A stretch of 63,314 bases of DNA from Amycolatopsis thailandensis (GTDB lineage: Bacteria; Actinomycetota; Actinomycetes; Mycobacteriales; Pseudonocardiaceae): positions 1-63,314 of the forward strand of contig NZ_NMQT01000003.1 in the NCBI RefSeq assembly GCF_002234405.1, read 5' to 3'. Below the pieces are notes generated by a model. It was given only the letters and a program-made list of their open reading frames with translations, was not told the DNA's origin and searched no databases. The position numbers and the translations under genes are program-made. This document shows, in pieces, positions 1-8,186 of this stretch. Within the stretch, counting starts at the first letter, position 1. Each line of letters begins with the position of its first letter.

Positions 1-347
1 TCGTCGACGCCTACCTGGCCGCAGCCCGCGGCGGGGACTTCGAAGCGCTCCTCGAACTGCTCCACCCCGACGTCGTCCTCCGTGCCGACAAGGCGGCGGG
101 CCCCTCGCCCGCGCCGGTCTTCCTGCGGGGTGCCGGCATGGTGGCGCGGGGTGCCGCGGCCGCTTCCGTGCGGGCGGCTGTCACGCAGCTCGCGCTCGTG
201 AACGGCGGCGTCGGCCTCGTCATGGCGGACGAAGGACGGCCTTCGGTGGTGCTCGCGTTCACGTTCGAGGACGGGCGGATCACCGAGATCGACGTCATCG
301 CGGACCAAGACCGGTTGCGAGGGCTGGAGCTGGCGATTTTGGACTGA
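1..347 (+). CDS. ECF41/SigJ-type sigma factor, C-terminal SnoaL-like domain (5' truncated)
   Basis: Only the last ~115 codons are inside the window; reading frame 3 is open from the left edge to a TGA at 345-347. The visible protein begins VDAYLAAARGGDFEALLELL and continues with HPDVVLRADK, the hallmark of the SnoaL-like (NTF2-fold) extension found at the C-terminus of ECF41 sigma factors such as SigJ. In that family the extension modulates DNA binding and core-polymerase interaction in place of a separate anti-sigma factor. The sigma-2 and sigma-4 regions lie outside the window, so a free-standing SnoaL-like protein is not formally excluded. Family known; assignment inferred from the tail only. 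Confidence 0.75.
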   Translation, partial: VDAYLAAARGGDFEALLELLHPDVVLRADKAAGPSPAPVFLRGAGMVARGAAAASVRAAVTQLALVNGGVGLVMADEGRPSVVLAFTFEDGRITEIDVIADQDRLRGLELAILD

Positions 348-357
348 TCCGGGTTGC

Positions 358-373
358 GGTTCGGTCGCGAACC
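358..373. terminator. Short hairpin after the sigma-factor gene
   Basis: GGTTCG and CGAACC pair around a GTCG tetraloop 11 bases after the stop codon. There is no U-tract, so it is at best a weak intrinsic terminator of the type usual in high-GC actinomycetes. Confidence 0.3.
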
Positions 374-472
374 AGTACCGATGACTTCGCCGCCAGCGCG
401 GAGCCGTTAACGATTTCTCGGCATGGTCCGCCTTCTTTTCAAGGCTCTTGGAGCTACGACGAGGAGGCGACC

Positions 473-1825
473 ATGTCGGAGGGGACGTCCGGAAAGGCTC
501 GACGCCACAAAGTGCGCGAGGAGGAGACCTACCGGGACGCGTATCAACGCGACCGCGACCGAGTGCTCTATTCATCCGCGTTTCGGAGGCTGGCGGGGGT
601 GGCGCAGGTCGCCGCGGTCAATGAGCAGCTGGTGCTGCACAACCGGCTCACGCACAGTCTGAAGGTCGCGCAGATGGGTCGAAGACTCGTGCAGCATCTG
701 CGTTACAAGTCGAGTGACGCGGGCTTTCCGGAGGGATCGGATCTGAACGAGGACGTCGTCGAGACGGCGGGACTCGTGCACGACATCGGGCATCCGCCGT
801 TCGGACACATCGCCGAGGAGGTCCTGGACCAGCGGCTGGCCCAGGTGGACGGGCTGGAAGGCTTCGAGGGGAACGCGCAGTCTTTCCGAGTGGTGACGAA
901 ACTCGCGCGGCGGAAGACGGAGCACGCGGGCCTCAACCTGACCCAGGCGACGTTGAACGCGATCCTCAAGTACCCGCGCCTCAAGCCGCGTGGTTCGGCC
1001 AAGCCGACGGCCTTGTGGACCGACCGTGGCTATGGCGACAAGTGGGGCGCCTATCAGACCGAAAAGGTGGATTTCGATTGGGCGAGGAGAGGCAGCCGCG
1101 AGGACTTGAGGTCGGCGAACGCGGTCCTGATGGACTGGGCCGATGACATCAGCTACGCGACCCATGATCTCGAGGACTACTTCCGGGCGGGGCTGATCCC
1201 TTTGCATAGTTTGTCGGTCGACAAGGAAAGAATGGTCAAGCATGGCCTCGGTCGTTTGAAGGAACACAAGGGATTCGACGAGTTTCGATTTCGGAACGAG
1301 CTCGACACGATCATCGCCGAGTTCGGCGGGCGCCTGCACTCTCAGTGCTGGGAGACCCGGAAGAACCGGGTGCAGATGAACAAGATCAGCAGCGGCCATC
1401 TCACCCGGTTCGTGAAGGCGGTCCGGCTTCTCGACGAACCGCCCTACGTGGAGATCGAACAAAGCAGTCAGTACCGGGTCGCCGCGCTGAAGGAACTCAC
1501 GTGGTTCTACGTGATCGACAGGCCGCCGCTGGCGATCCACCAGGAAGGCCAGAAGAGGATCATCGGCTCCCTCTTCGATCGGTTGCTCGCGTGTCTGGAG
1601 AAGTCGCCGAGCAGCCCGAAGATCCCCATCCAACTCCGGGGGATCTATCGGGATATCACGCATGACGACACGGCCGAGGGGATATCCGAGAAGAACAAGG
1701 AGGCCCGGTGCGCTCGGGCGGTCACCGACTACATCTGCCTGCTCACCGAGGCACAAGCGGTCGATCTCGGAGAGCGGCTGGCCGGACGGTCGCAGAGTTC
1801 GATGTTCGGTACCTGGTTCAACTGA
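473..1825 (+). CDS. dgt: dGTP triphosphohydrolase-like HD-domain protein
   Basis: This 450-residue protein belongs to the dGTPase family of HD hydrolases, which cleave dNTPs to the nucleoside and triphosphate and so limit the dNTP pool. Visible motifs are the first metal-ligand His in NRLTHSLKVAQ (His61), the HD pair in GLVHDIGHPPFGH (His103-Asp104), EGNAQS at about 132-137, and the distal Asp in WADDISYATHDLED (about 222-235). Length matches the family. The ATG at 473 follows GAGGAGGCGACC, a strong ribosome-binding site. It is monocistronic, after the sigma gene and convergent with the HNH gene. The substrate could be other dNTPs; the family is certain, the exact specificity is not. Confidence 0.88.
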   Translation: MSEGTSGKARRHKVREEETYRDAYQRDRDRVLYSSAFRRLAGVAQVAAVNEQLVLHNRLTHSLKVAQMGRRLVQHLRYKSSDAGFPEGSDLNEDVVETAGLVHDIGHPPFGHIAEEVLDQRLAQVDGLEGFEGNAQSFRVVTKLARRKTEHAGLNLTQATLNAILKYPRLKPRGSAKPTALWTDRGYGDKWGAYQTEKVDFDWARRGSREDLRSANAVLMDWADDISYATHDLEDYFRAGLIPLHSLSVDKERMVKHGLGRLKEHKGFDEFRFRNELDTIIAEFGGRLHSQCWETRKNRVQMNKISSGHLTRFVKAVRLLDEPPYVEIEQSSQYRVAALKELTWFYVIDRPPLAIHQEGQKRIIGSLFDRLLACLEKSPSSPKIPIQLRGIYRDITHDDTAEGISEKNKEARCARAVTDYICLLTEAQAVDLGERLAGRSQSSMFGTWFN

Positions 1826-1879
1826 ACGTGGGCATGCCGAGGGGCCCGTCGCCGGTGGTGGTGGCGGGCTCCCTCGGGG

Positions 1880-3118
1880 TCAGCGGCGTGGCTTCTGTAG
1901 TGGGTCGAGGTATTGGGGTGGAACGAACTCGGGCCTGCCGTCGGTGGCGAGGTGGACTGTCCAGCCGGATTGGCCGTGGATGACCATGTGGTGGTAGCGG
2001 CACAGCAGGCACAGATTGCCGAGGTCGGTGTCGCCGAGTGCGCCCCAGGGAAGAATATGGTGGGCTTCGCAGTGCTTGGGTTTGCGGTGGCAGCCGGGGA
2101 AAGCGCACCCGTGGTCGCGGAGGTTCAATGCCCGGCGTTGTGCGGGGGTGACGGTGCGGGCGGCCCGGCCGATGTCGAGGGGTTCACTTTCCGACCCGAG
2201 CACCGCGGGGATGATCTTCGCGTCGCAGGCGAGCATGCGGGCGTGGCGGGCGGTGATCTGGGTGACTTCGTCGACGCACGCCATCCCCAGTCCTGTGGTG
2301 AGGGTGTCGAGGGGGATGGTGACGACGATGGTGGTGCGGTCTCCGGACAGGGTGGGGGCTTTGTCGTTGGTCATCGCGTAGTGGATTGCGTCGAACAACG
2401 CGTCCCCGTGGCGTTCGCCGGGGGTGCGGGGGTCGCGGTTGCCGTCCTCGTCGACGGGTCTTCGCTGTCCCCACGTCTCGAACAGGGCGTTCGCGCGAGC
2501 CCCGAACTCGGGGTCGAGGAGGCCGTTGAGTCGCCACCAGCCGTCATCACGTTTCCGCAGATGCACTTCGCGGGAGGGTGGCTTGAGGTCTTCGTCCTTG
2601 GGTTCGTTCCCGTCGGGATCGAGGTGGCCCAAGAGTTCCGCGCCGCCGTTGGCGATCTGCTGCGGACCGGCGTTGCGGGCCAGTTTCACCAGAATCCGCT
2701 CGGCCCCCGACCGGTCTTCCGCTGACACGTCGGCCGGGATCTTCTTCAGCACCGCCAGGAGAGGGTCGAGTTGCTGAGGGCCGAGGTCACCCTCGGCTGC
2801 GGCCGCCCCCGCGATCGGCGCGAAAGCAGGCGCGGGGGTGCCGTCCAGATTCCGGCCCTCGTTCAGCGCGACTGCCCGCGCGACGGTGGCTCCTGCTTCC
2901 TTGGGGCTGATCCGGGCGGTTTCGGCGAACCAGCCCGCCGTGGAGCCGTGCCCGAACAACTCCATAGGACCCCGGGATTCGATCTCCACCAGAAACTGCC
3001 CGACTTCCGCCAAAGCCTGGCGTGCCACCGACAGACGCTCGACCACACCGTGCGCGAGCTCCCGCGCACCGGCACGCCACAACTCGTGCGGCGGCTCGAG
3101 GATCCGTTGACTGGACAC
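1880..3118 (-). CDS. DUF222 / 13E12-type HNH endonuclease
   Basis: This 412-residue protein has an N-terminal DUF222 region and a C-terminal HNH nuclease domain containing CAFPGC, CEAHHILPWG and LCRYHHMVIH. It matches the REP13E12-like family, abundant and multicopy in actinomycetes; cleavage by the HNH fold is expected but the target is unknown. The open frame extends upstream to an ATG at 3220, but the residues before the GTG at 3118 (VSSQRILEPP) do not look like the family, so I prefer the GTG; its Shine-Dalgarno is weak. The gene is convergent with dgt, and its upstream side carries three long perfect hairpins. A second, divergent family member lies at 51527-52780. Confidence 0.82.
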   Translation of the reverse strand: MSSQRILEPPHELWRAGARELAHGVVERLSVARQALAEVGQFLVEIESRGPMELFGHGSTAGWFAETARISPKEAGATVARAVALNEGRNLDGTPAPAFAPIAGAAAAEGDLGPQQLDPLLAVLKKIPADVSAEDRSGAERILVKLARNAGPQQIANGGAELLGHLDPDGNEPKDEDLKPPSREVHLRKRDDGWWRLNGLLDPEFGARANALFETWGQRRPVDEDGNRDPRTPGERHGDALFDAIHYAMTNDKAPTLSGDRTTIVVTIPLDTLTTGLGMACVDEVTQITARHARMLACDAKIIPAVLGSESEPLDIGRAARTVTPAQRRALNLRDHGCAFPGCHRKPKHCEAHHILPWGALGDTDLGNLCLLCRYHHMVIHGQSGWTVHLATDGRPEFVPPQYLDPLQKPRR

Positions 3119-3255
3119 CAACCAAGAATACCGGAAATCGAACACATGTGCGAACGTGAAAAGTGTTTCGAATTTAGTTTCCGGATCAGGGTGGTTGTGA
3201 CGACAGGCGATAGTTGGCATCTACAGGAGATAGTCGGCACAGTGCAGGAGGTGAT

Positions 3256-3310
3256 GTCCGTGAAGGCCTCCTTGAGGGACCCAGGGTCCCTCAAGGAGGC
3301 CTTCACGGAC
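3256..3310. repeat. Perfect inverted repeat, 27-bp arms, 1-bp centre
   Basis: The left arm 3256-3282 begins GTCCGTGAAGGCCTCC and the right arm 3284-3310 ends GGAGGCCTTCACGGAC. All 27 positions pair around a single A at 3283. Both strands can be read as VKASLRDPG followed by SLKEAFTD, a by-product of the symmetry and not a gene. No U-tract follows, and the stem is far longer than an ordinary terminator needs. Confidence 0.95.
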
Positions 3311-3335
3311 TTTGCGCTCGGGAGACATGAGTGTG

Positions 3336-3382
3336 GTGAAGGGGACTTTCTTCTCATCGCATGAGCGGAAAGTCCCCTTCAC
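3336..3382. repeat. Inverted repeat, 15-bp perfect arms
   Basis: GTGAAGGGGACTTTC at 3336-3350 pairs with GAAAGTCCCCTTCAC at 3368-3382. The 17-base centre contains a nested CTCAT/ATGAG. It shares the outer GTGAAGG...CCTTCAC with the previous hairpin, but the inner stem is unrelated. Confidence 0.93.
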
Positions 3383-3433
3383 GGCAGGTCTTGCGGGTAC
3401 TGCGGGTCTCGTGGGCGGCGGAGGCTCGGCGGT

Positions 3434-3486
3434 GTTGCGAAAGCCACGTTCGCAACGTTGAGCGTTGCGAACGTGGCTTTCGCAAC
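3434..3486. repeat. Perfect inverted repeat, 23-bp arms
   Basis: The arm at 3434-3456 (GTTGCGAAAGCCACGTTCGC...) pairs perfectly with 3464-3486 around the 7-base centre GTTGAGC. The stem sequence is unrelated to the two hairpins upstream. Confidence 0.93.
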
Positions 3487-3787
3487 ATCCGAAACCAGCA
3501 GGTGGGCAGGCCAGTCACACGCCACCTTTGCCTGACCCCTCAATAACACCTGTCGTCACAGTGGTCGCGAGCGTCCACGTGGGGCAGCGGTGGCGATCGT
3601 GTTCCTGAAGTATGTCGTAAGAATGGTTTCGCGCGTGTTCATGAGTGGCAAAGTGGGTTACTGGGCCGAAGGCGAGATATCGTGCTCCACCGCTCGCGCC
3701 CCTGCCGGTCGCGGCGTTGGGTCCTGCCAGGGTGCATCGGCCCTGTCTCAGTACGCTTCGGCCTCGGGCATCAGGGCAGTGCGTCAC

Positions 3788-3844
3788 GAGCGCCACGTTT
3801 GAGACGGTGAGTGTCCCGGGCGTGGCGCTCGGGACACACTCACC
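3788..3844. repeat. Overlapping composite inverted repeats
   Basis: GAGCGCCACG at 3788-3797 pairs with CGTGGCGCTC at 3821-3830. GGTGAGTGTCCC at 3806-3817 pairs with GGGACACACTCACC at 3831-3844 with a 2-base bulge. The two stems overlap and are mutually exclusive in part, an arrangement that could switch between folds. Confidence 0.75.
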
Positions 3845-3917
3845 CACCCGACACGGGAAAACCCCCGCGCGTATGTCCTGTCTGGACAGTGTCCCTTCTG
3901 GACAGGATCAGCCCTCA

Positions 3918-4391
3918 CTAACCGAGGCGAAGGATGGTTTCTTCGATTTCGGCGTCCCGAGCGGAGGCGTAGGAGTTCTCGGTGCCGATGATCGTGAAGC
4001 CTGCCTTCTGCAGGACTCGAAGCGATCCGAGGTTGTCGCTGGCGGCGCGGGCGTGCAAGGGGCGGACCTCGACGAGGTCGAGGAGCAGCGCGACTGCCTG
4101 ACTGGCGATTCCCTGCCCCCAGGACGAACTTTCGATCCAGTAGGTGATTTCAGTATCACCTTCCACGACGAAACTTCCTATGGTGCCGAGGAAATGTCCG
4201 TCACCGGTCACCGCGCGCAGGATGATGTCCGGAGAAGACCTCAGCTTCGCCATATGAGCGTCGAACGCTTTGCGATCGTCGGGGTCTCTGGCGATGAACG
4301 CGGCCATCCTGACCGACTCGGGGTCACGCATCTGTTCGAACAGGGCGTCGAGATCGGAATCCTCGACCAACCGCAGTGCCACCTCGACCAT
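3918..4391 (-). CDS. GNAT family N-acetyltransferase
   Basis: This 157-residue protein has the GNAT layout: an N-terminal LRLVEDSDLDALFEQM, a central strand with GTIGSFVVEG, then SSWGQGIASQAV, the acetyl-CoA pyrophosphate-binding Q-x-x-G-x-A-type loop, and a C-terminal NLGSLRVLQKAGF. It resembles RimJ/RimL-type acetyltransferases that modify an amine on a protein or small molecule; the substrate cannot be read from sequence. The ATG at 4391 is chosen because GAGGAG lies 7 bases upstream; the longer frame to 4463 lacks such a site. It is divergent from the cyclase gene with 119 bp between. Confidence 0.82.
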   Translation of the reverse strand: MVEVALRLVEDSDLDALFEQMRDPESVRMAAFIARDPDDRKAFDAHMAKLRSSPDIILRAVTGDGHFLGTIGSFVVEGDTEITYWIESSSWGQGIASQAVALLLDLVEVRPLHARAASDNLGSLRVLQKAGFTIIGTENSYASARDAEIEETILRLG

Positions 4392-4510
4392 TGATGTCCT
4401 CCTCATGTAGTCCGCGACGCAATGTATCGGTGACGTCCGACAATCCTGGCCCACACTCCGCAAACCCGCCTAAGGTGGCCAAGAACGCCAGTCACATCCG
4501 GGAGGCACGC

Positions 4511-5287
4511 ATGTCGCTGTTGGCCCAGCTGAACACCGCGATCTCCACCGGCGCGATCGAGGTCGTCGATCTCACCGCGCCGCTGAGCGAGAGCACACCG
4601 ATCCTCCAGTTGCCGGAGCCGTTCGCGAACACGATCCCGTTCGGCCTGGAGGAGATCAGCCGCTACGACGAACGCGGGCCGCGCTGGTACTGGAACAACA
4701 TCCACACCGGCGAGCACACCGGGACCCACCTCGACGTCCCCGTGCACTGGGTGTCGGGCAAGGACGGTCACGACGTCTCCGAGGTGCCGCTGCGCACACT
4801 GGTCGCCCCGGCCGTGGTGCTCGACGCGTCGGCGCGTGCGGCCGAAGACCCGGATTTCCTCCTGTCCGTGGAGGATATCCGCGAGTGGGAGCGCGAGAAC
4901 GGCCCGCTGCCCGACGGCGGCTGGCTGCTTTACCGCACGGGCTGGGACGCGCGTTCGCACGACCAGGAGTCCTTCCTCAACAACGACGAGGACGGCCCGC
5001 ATACGCCGGGTATCTCGGGGGAGTGCGCCCGCTGGCTCGCGGAGGAGGCGCCGATCACCGGGTTCGGCGTCGAGACGGTGGGCACCGACGCGGGACAGGC
5101 ACTGGCCATCGAGCCGGCCTTCCCCTGTCACGAACTCCTTCTGGGGGCGGGAAAACACGGCTTGACCCAGTTGCGGAACCTGGCGAGCCTGCCGCCTACC
5201 GGTGCCTTGCTGGTGGTCAGCCCGCTGCCGATCGTCGGCGGTTCCGGCAGCCCTGCCCGGGTCTACGCGCTGGTCGAGCGGGCATGA
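4511..5287 (+). CDS. Cyclase-family (kynurenine formamidase-like) metal hydrolase
   Basis: This 258-residue protein is of the cyclase/KynB family, metal-dependent amidases or lactonases. The diagnostic metal-binding motif HTGTHLDVPVHW is near residues 76-87, and VVDLTAPLSESTPI near the N-terminus is typical. The ATG at 4511 follows GGGAGGCACGC. The stop codon overlaps the start of the next gene (ATGA), so the hydrolase and the thiamine-diphosphate enzyme are translationally coupled and probably act in one pathway. Family members hydrolyse N-formylkynurenine, isatin or cyclic amides; the actual substrate here is unknown. Confidence 0.82.
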   Translation: MSLLAQLNTAISTGAIEVVDLTAPLSESTPILQLPEPFANTIPFGLEEISRYDERGPRWYWNNIHTGEHTGTHLDVPVHWVSGKDGHDVSEVPLRTLVAPAVVLDASARAAEDPDFLLSVEDIREWERENGPLPDGGWLLYRTGWDARSHDQESFLNNDEDGPHTPGISGECARWLAEEAPITGFGVETVGTDAGQALAIEPAFPCHELLLGAGKHGLTQLRNLASLPPTGALLVVSPLPIVGGSGSPARVYALVERA

Positions 5288-6894
5288 AGGTCGCGGAGCT
5301 GGTCGGCCGCGCGTTGGCGGAGCTCGGCGTCGATGCCGCTTTCGGGGTCGTGGGCAGCGGCAACTTCGAGGCCACCAACGGGTTGCGGGCGGGCGGAGTG
5401 CGGTTCGTCGCCGCGCGGCACGAAGGCGGCGCGGCGAGTATGGCCGACGCGTACGCGCGGATGAGCGGCCGCGTGTCGGTGCTGAGTGTCCACCAGGGCT
5501 GCGGGCTGACCAACGCGCTCACCGGGATCACCGAGGCGGCCAAGAGCCGGACGCCGATGATCGTCCTGAGCGGGGATACTTCGGCGTCTTCGGTGCTGTC
5601 GAACTTCCGGATCGACCAGGACGCGCTCGCGACCGCTGTCGGAGCCGTGCCGGAGCGCGTCCACGGCGCGCCCACCGCGGTCGCCGACACCGTCCGCGCG
5701 TACCGGACGGCCGTGCAGCAACGCCGGACCGTCCTGCTCAACCTCCCGCTCGACGTCCAAGCGCAGGAAGCGCCCGACGCGGTCGAGATACCGGAGGTCC
5801 CCGGTCCGGCGCCGATCAGACCGGATGCCGAGGCGGTCGCGAAACTGGCCGACCTCCTCGCCGGAGTGCGGCGGCCGGTGTTCGTCGCCGGCCGCGGCGC
5901 GCGGGCGAGCGCCGCCGCTCTCAGGGAACTCGCGGAAGTCTCCGGCGCGCTGCTGGCGACCTCGGCGGTGGCGCACGGTCTCTTCCACGACGACCCTTTT
6001 TCGCTCGGGATCTCGGGCGGCTTTTCGTCCCCACGGACGGCGGAGCTCATCGGAAACGCTGACCTCGTGATCGGCTGGGGGTGCGCGCTGAACATGTGGA
6101 CCACCCGGCACGGCAAGCTTCTCGATCCGAACGCTTGGCTGGTCCAGGTCGACGTCGACCAGTCCGCGCTCGGCGCGCACCGTCCGGTCGCCCTCGGTGT
6201 CGTCGGCGACGTCACCAGCACCGCGAGAGACGTTCACGCGGAGCTCGCCAGGCGTGGCCACCGAGCGAGCCGTGAAGTCCCCGCGAGCACACGATGGAAC
6301 GACGTCCCGTATAACGACCTATCCGGCGGCGGGAGGATCGATCCGCGCACGCTCAGCCGCCGTCTCGACGAGATCCTGCCCGCCGAACGGGTGGTCTCGA
6401 TCGACTCCGGCAACTTCATGGGCTACCCGAGTGCGTACCTGTCCGTCCCCGACGAGAACGGCTTCTGCTTCACACAGGCGTTCCAAAGCATCGGACTCGG
6501 TCTGGGGACGGCGATCGGCGCGGCGCTGGCCCGGCCGGAGCGGCTACCGGTGCTCGGCGTCGGCGACGGCGGGTTCCACCTGGCGGTCTCCGAGCTGGAA
6601 ACCGCCGTCCGGCTGGGGATCCCGCTCGTGGTGATCGTCTACAACGATGCCGCGTACGGCGCCGAGATCCATCATTTCGGCGACGCCGACATGGCCACGG
6701 TCCGGTTCCCCGACACCGACATCGCCGCGATCGGCCGCGGTTTCGGCTGTGACGGCGTCACCGTGCGGTCGATCGAGGACCTCGCCGCTGTCGAGGAGTG
6801 GCTCGGCGGGCCACGCCAGGCACCGCTCGTCATCGACGCCAAGATCGCCGACGACGGCGGCTCGTGGTGGCTCGCCGAAGCCTTTCGCCACTGA
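5284..6894 (+). CDS. Thiamine-diphosphate-dependent decarboxylase/acetolactate synthase-like enzyme
   Basis: This 536-residue enzyme has the three-domain layout of the acetolactate synthase/benzoylformate decarboxylase family. The N-terminal pyrimidine-binding domain carries the activating Glu (Glu47 in RHEGGAASMADAY), and the C-terminal domain has the diphosphate motif GDGG (427-430) followed about 25 residues later by YNDAAYG. It lacks an obvious biosynthetic-operon context (no ilvN or ilvC beside it), so a catabolic 2-oxoacid decarboxylase or lyase is more likely than valine/isoleucine synthesis. The start is set by the ATGA overlap with the cyclase gene. Substrate unknown; the partner hydrolase suggests a 2-oxoacid derived from an amide or ring-opened compound. 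Confidence 0.82.
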   Translation: MKVAELVGRALAELGVDAAFGVVGSGNFEATNGLRAGGVRFVAARHEGGAASMADAYARMSGRVSVLSVHQGCGLTNALTGITEAAKSRTPMIVLSGDTSASSVLSNFRIDQDALATAVGAVPERVHGAPTAVADTVRAYRTAVQQRRTVLLNLPLDVQAQEAPDAVEIPEVPGPAPIRPDAEAVAKLADLLAGVRRPVFVAGRGARASAAALRELAEVSGALLATSAVAHGLFHDDPFSLGISGGFSSPRTAELIGNADLVIGWGCALNMWTTRHGKLLDPNAWLVQVDVDQSALGAHRPVALGVVGDVTSTARDVHAELARRGHRASREVPASTRWNDVPYNDLSGGGRIDPRTLSRRLDEILPAERVVSIDSGNFMGYPSAYLSVPDENGFCFTQAFQSIGLGLGTAIGAALARPERLPVLGVGDGGFHLAVSELETAVRLGIPLVVIVYNDAAYGAEIHHFGDADMATVRFPDTDIAAIGRGFGCDGVTVRSIEDLAAVEEWLGGPRQAPLVIDAKIADDGGSWWLAEAFRH

Positions 6895-6896
6895 AG

Positions 6897-8159
6897 CTAA
6901 ACGCCCCAGTCCGGCCGCAGCGGCATGCCCGCGTCACCGTCCTCGCCGACCTTCACCCCGAGCACCTGGTGCAGTTCGATCTCGCGCCGCTCGAAGGCGA
7001 GGCGGCACGCGGCCATGTACAGCGCCCAGACCCGGCTCCGCCCGGCGCCCGCTTCGGTGACGGCTTCGTCCCAGTTCGCGTCGAGGTTGGCGCACCAGGC
7101 GCCGAGGGTGGTGGCGTAATGCTCGCGGAGGTTCTCCGAATGCCGCACCTCCAGCCCGCTGTCGTGCATCGCGGTGGCGATCTCACCGACGGATTCCAGT
7201 TCGCCGTCGGGGAAGACGTACCGGTCGATGAACCCGCGCGAACGGTGCGCCACCGAGGTGTCCGGGTTGGTGATGCAGTGGTTCAGCATGCGTCCGTGCG
7301 GCTTCAGTTTCCCGGCGAGGAAACGGAAGTACGACGGCAGGTTCCGCGCGCCGATGTGCTCGGTGAGCCCGATCGACGACACCGCGTCGAAGTCCGTTTC
7401 GGTGACGTCGCGGTAGTCGAGATGCCGCACCTCGGCCCGGTCGGCGAGCCCCTTGGTCACGATGTCCTTCTGCGCCCACTGGGCCTGCTCCCGCGAAAGG
7501 GTGACGCCCAGCGCCTCGACGCCGTAATGCGAGACGGCGTGCTCGACCATTCCGCCCCAGCCGCAACCGACGTCCAGCAACCGCATCCCTGGACGCAGGC
7601 CGAGTTTCCGGCACACCAGGTCGAATTTGTGCTCCTGCGCCTCTTCCAGCGACGCGTCGGCAGAGGGATACGCCGCACAGGTGTAGGCCATCGACGGCCC
7701 GAGCACCAGTTCGTAGAACCGGTTCGAGACGTCGTAGTGGTTCGAGATCGCGTTGCTGTCGCGTGCTTTCGAGTGCCGCAACCCGTCGACGGTGCGCTTG
7801 AGCCTGCTCGGCAGTTCCTCGGCGGGCGGGGCGACGCGGCGCAGGTGCGTGGGGCCGAGTTTGCGCAGCAGCCACACCCGGTCCGCGGGGCTGAGCTGAT
7901 CGACCTGGGCCACGAGCGCGCGCAACGCCGAGTAGAGGTCACCGTCCACATCGAGCGCTCCGGCGACGTAGGCGCGGGCGAGCCCGAGGTCGCCAGGGGA
8001 CGACATCAGGTACGTCAGCGCCAGCGGTGACCGTACCTGGATCGACACCGGCGCGTCGGCCGGACCGCTCCTGCTGCCGTCGTAGGCGGTGATGGACACC
8101 TCGGCGTTCGGGCCGAGCAACCGCTCGAAGATCTTCCCGACGGTCGTCGTCTCAGCCAT
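6897..8159 (-). CDS. tmsB: SAM-dependent fatty-acyl methyltransferase (10-methylene fatty acid synthase)
   Basis: This 420-residue protein is a cyclopropane-fatty-acid-synthase-type methyltransferase. The SAM-binding motif LLDVGCGWGGMVEHA is near the middle, preceded by ISNHYDVSNRFYELVLG and followed by GLTEHIGARN, all hallmarks of the CFA family. It follows an FAD-dependent oxidoreductase by 27 bases on the same strand. That pair is the TmsA/TmsB (BfaA/BfaB) system of actinomycetes, in which TmsB methylenates oleoyl phospholipids at C10 and TmsA reduces the product to 10-methylstearate. The pairing makes this more likely than a true cyclopropane synthase. It acts at the inner face of the membrane on phospholipid acyl chains. 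Confidence 0.82.
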   Translation of the reverse strand: MAETTTVGKIFERLLGPNAEVSITAYDGSRSGPADAPVSIQVRSPLALTYLMSSPGDLGLARAYVAGALDVDGDLYSALRALVAQVDQLSPADRVWLLRKLGPTHLRRVAPPAEELPSRLKRTVDGLRHSKARDSNAISNHYDVSNRFYELVLGPSMAYTCAAYPSADASLEEAQEHKFDLVCRKLGLRPGMRLLDVGCGWGGMVEHAVSHYGVEALGVTLSREQAQWAQKDIVTKGLADRAEVRHLDYRDVTETDFDAVSSIGLTEHIGARNLPSYFRFLAGKLKPHGRMLNHCITNPDTSVAHRSRGFIDRYVFPDGELESVGEIATAMHDSGLEVRHSENLREHYATTLGAWCANLDANWDEAVTEAGAGRSRVWALYMAACRLAFERREIELHQVLGVKVGEDGDAGMPLRPDWGV

Positions 8160-8186
8160 GTTCGTCTCTCTTCTTCCCGGCCCGTG

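Larger units (their letters stand above)
3119..3917. other. 799-bp intergenic region holding four hairpins
   Basis: No convincing gene is present. Open frames here change at the inverted repeats and have no ribosome-binding sites. The stretch holds a 27-bp, a 15-bp and a 23-bp perfect inverted repeat within 230 bp, then a composite hairpin further right. Both neighbours are on the minus strand, so it is upstream of the HNH gene and downstream of the GNAT gene. Confidence 0.7.

Noticed and set aside
3541..3900. Several short frames in the intergenic region
   Set aside because: No Shine-Dalgarno, no homology, and they cross the hairpins.
4885..5283. Upstream extension of the ThDP enzyme frame
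   Set aside because: It is an Arg-rich frame inside the cyclase gene; the ATGA overlap at 5284 and family length set the start.
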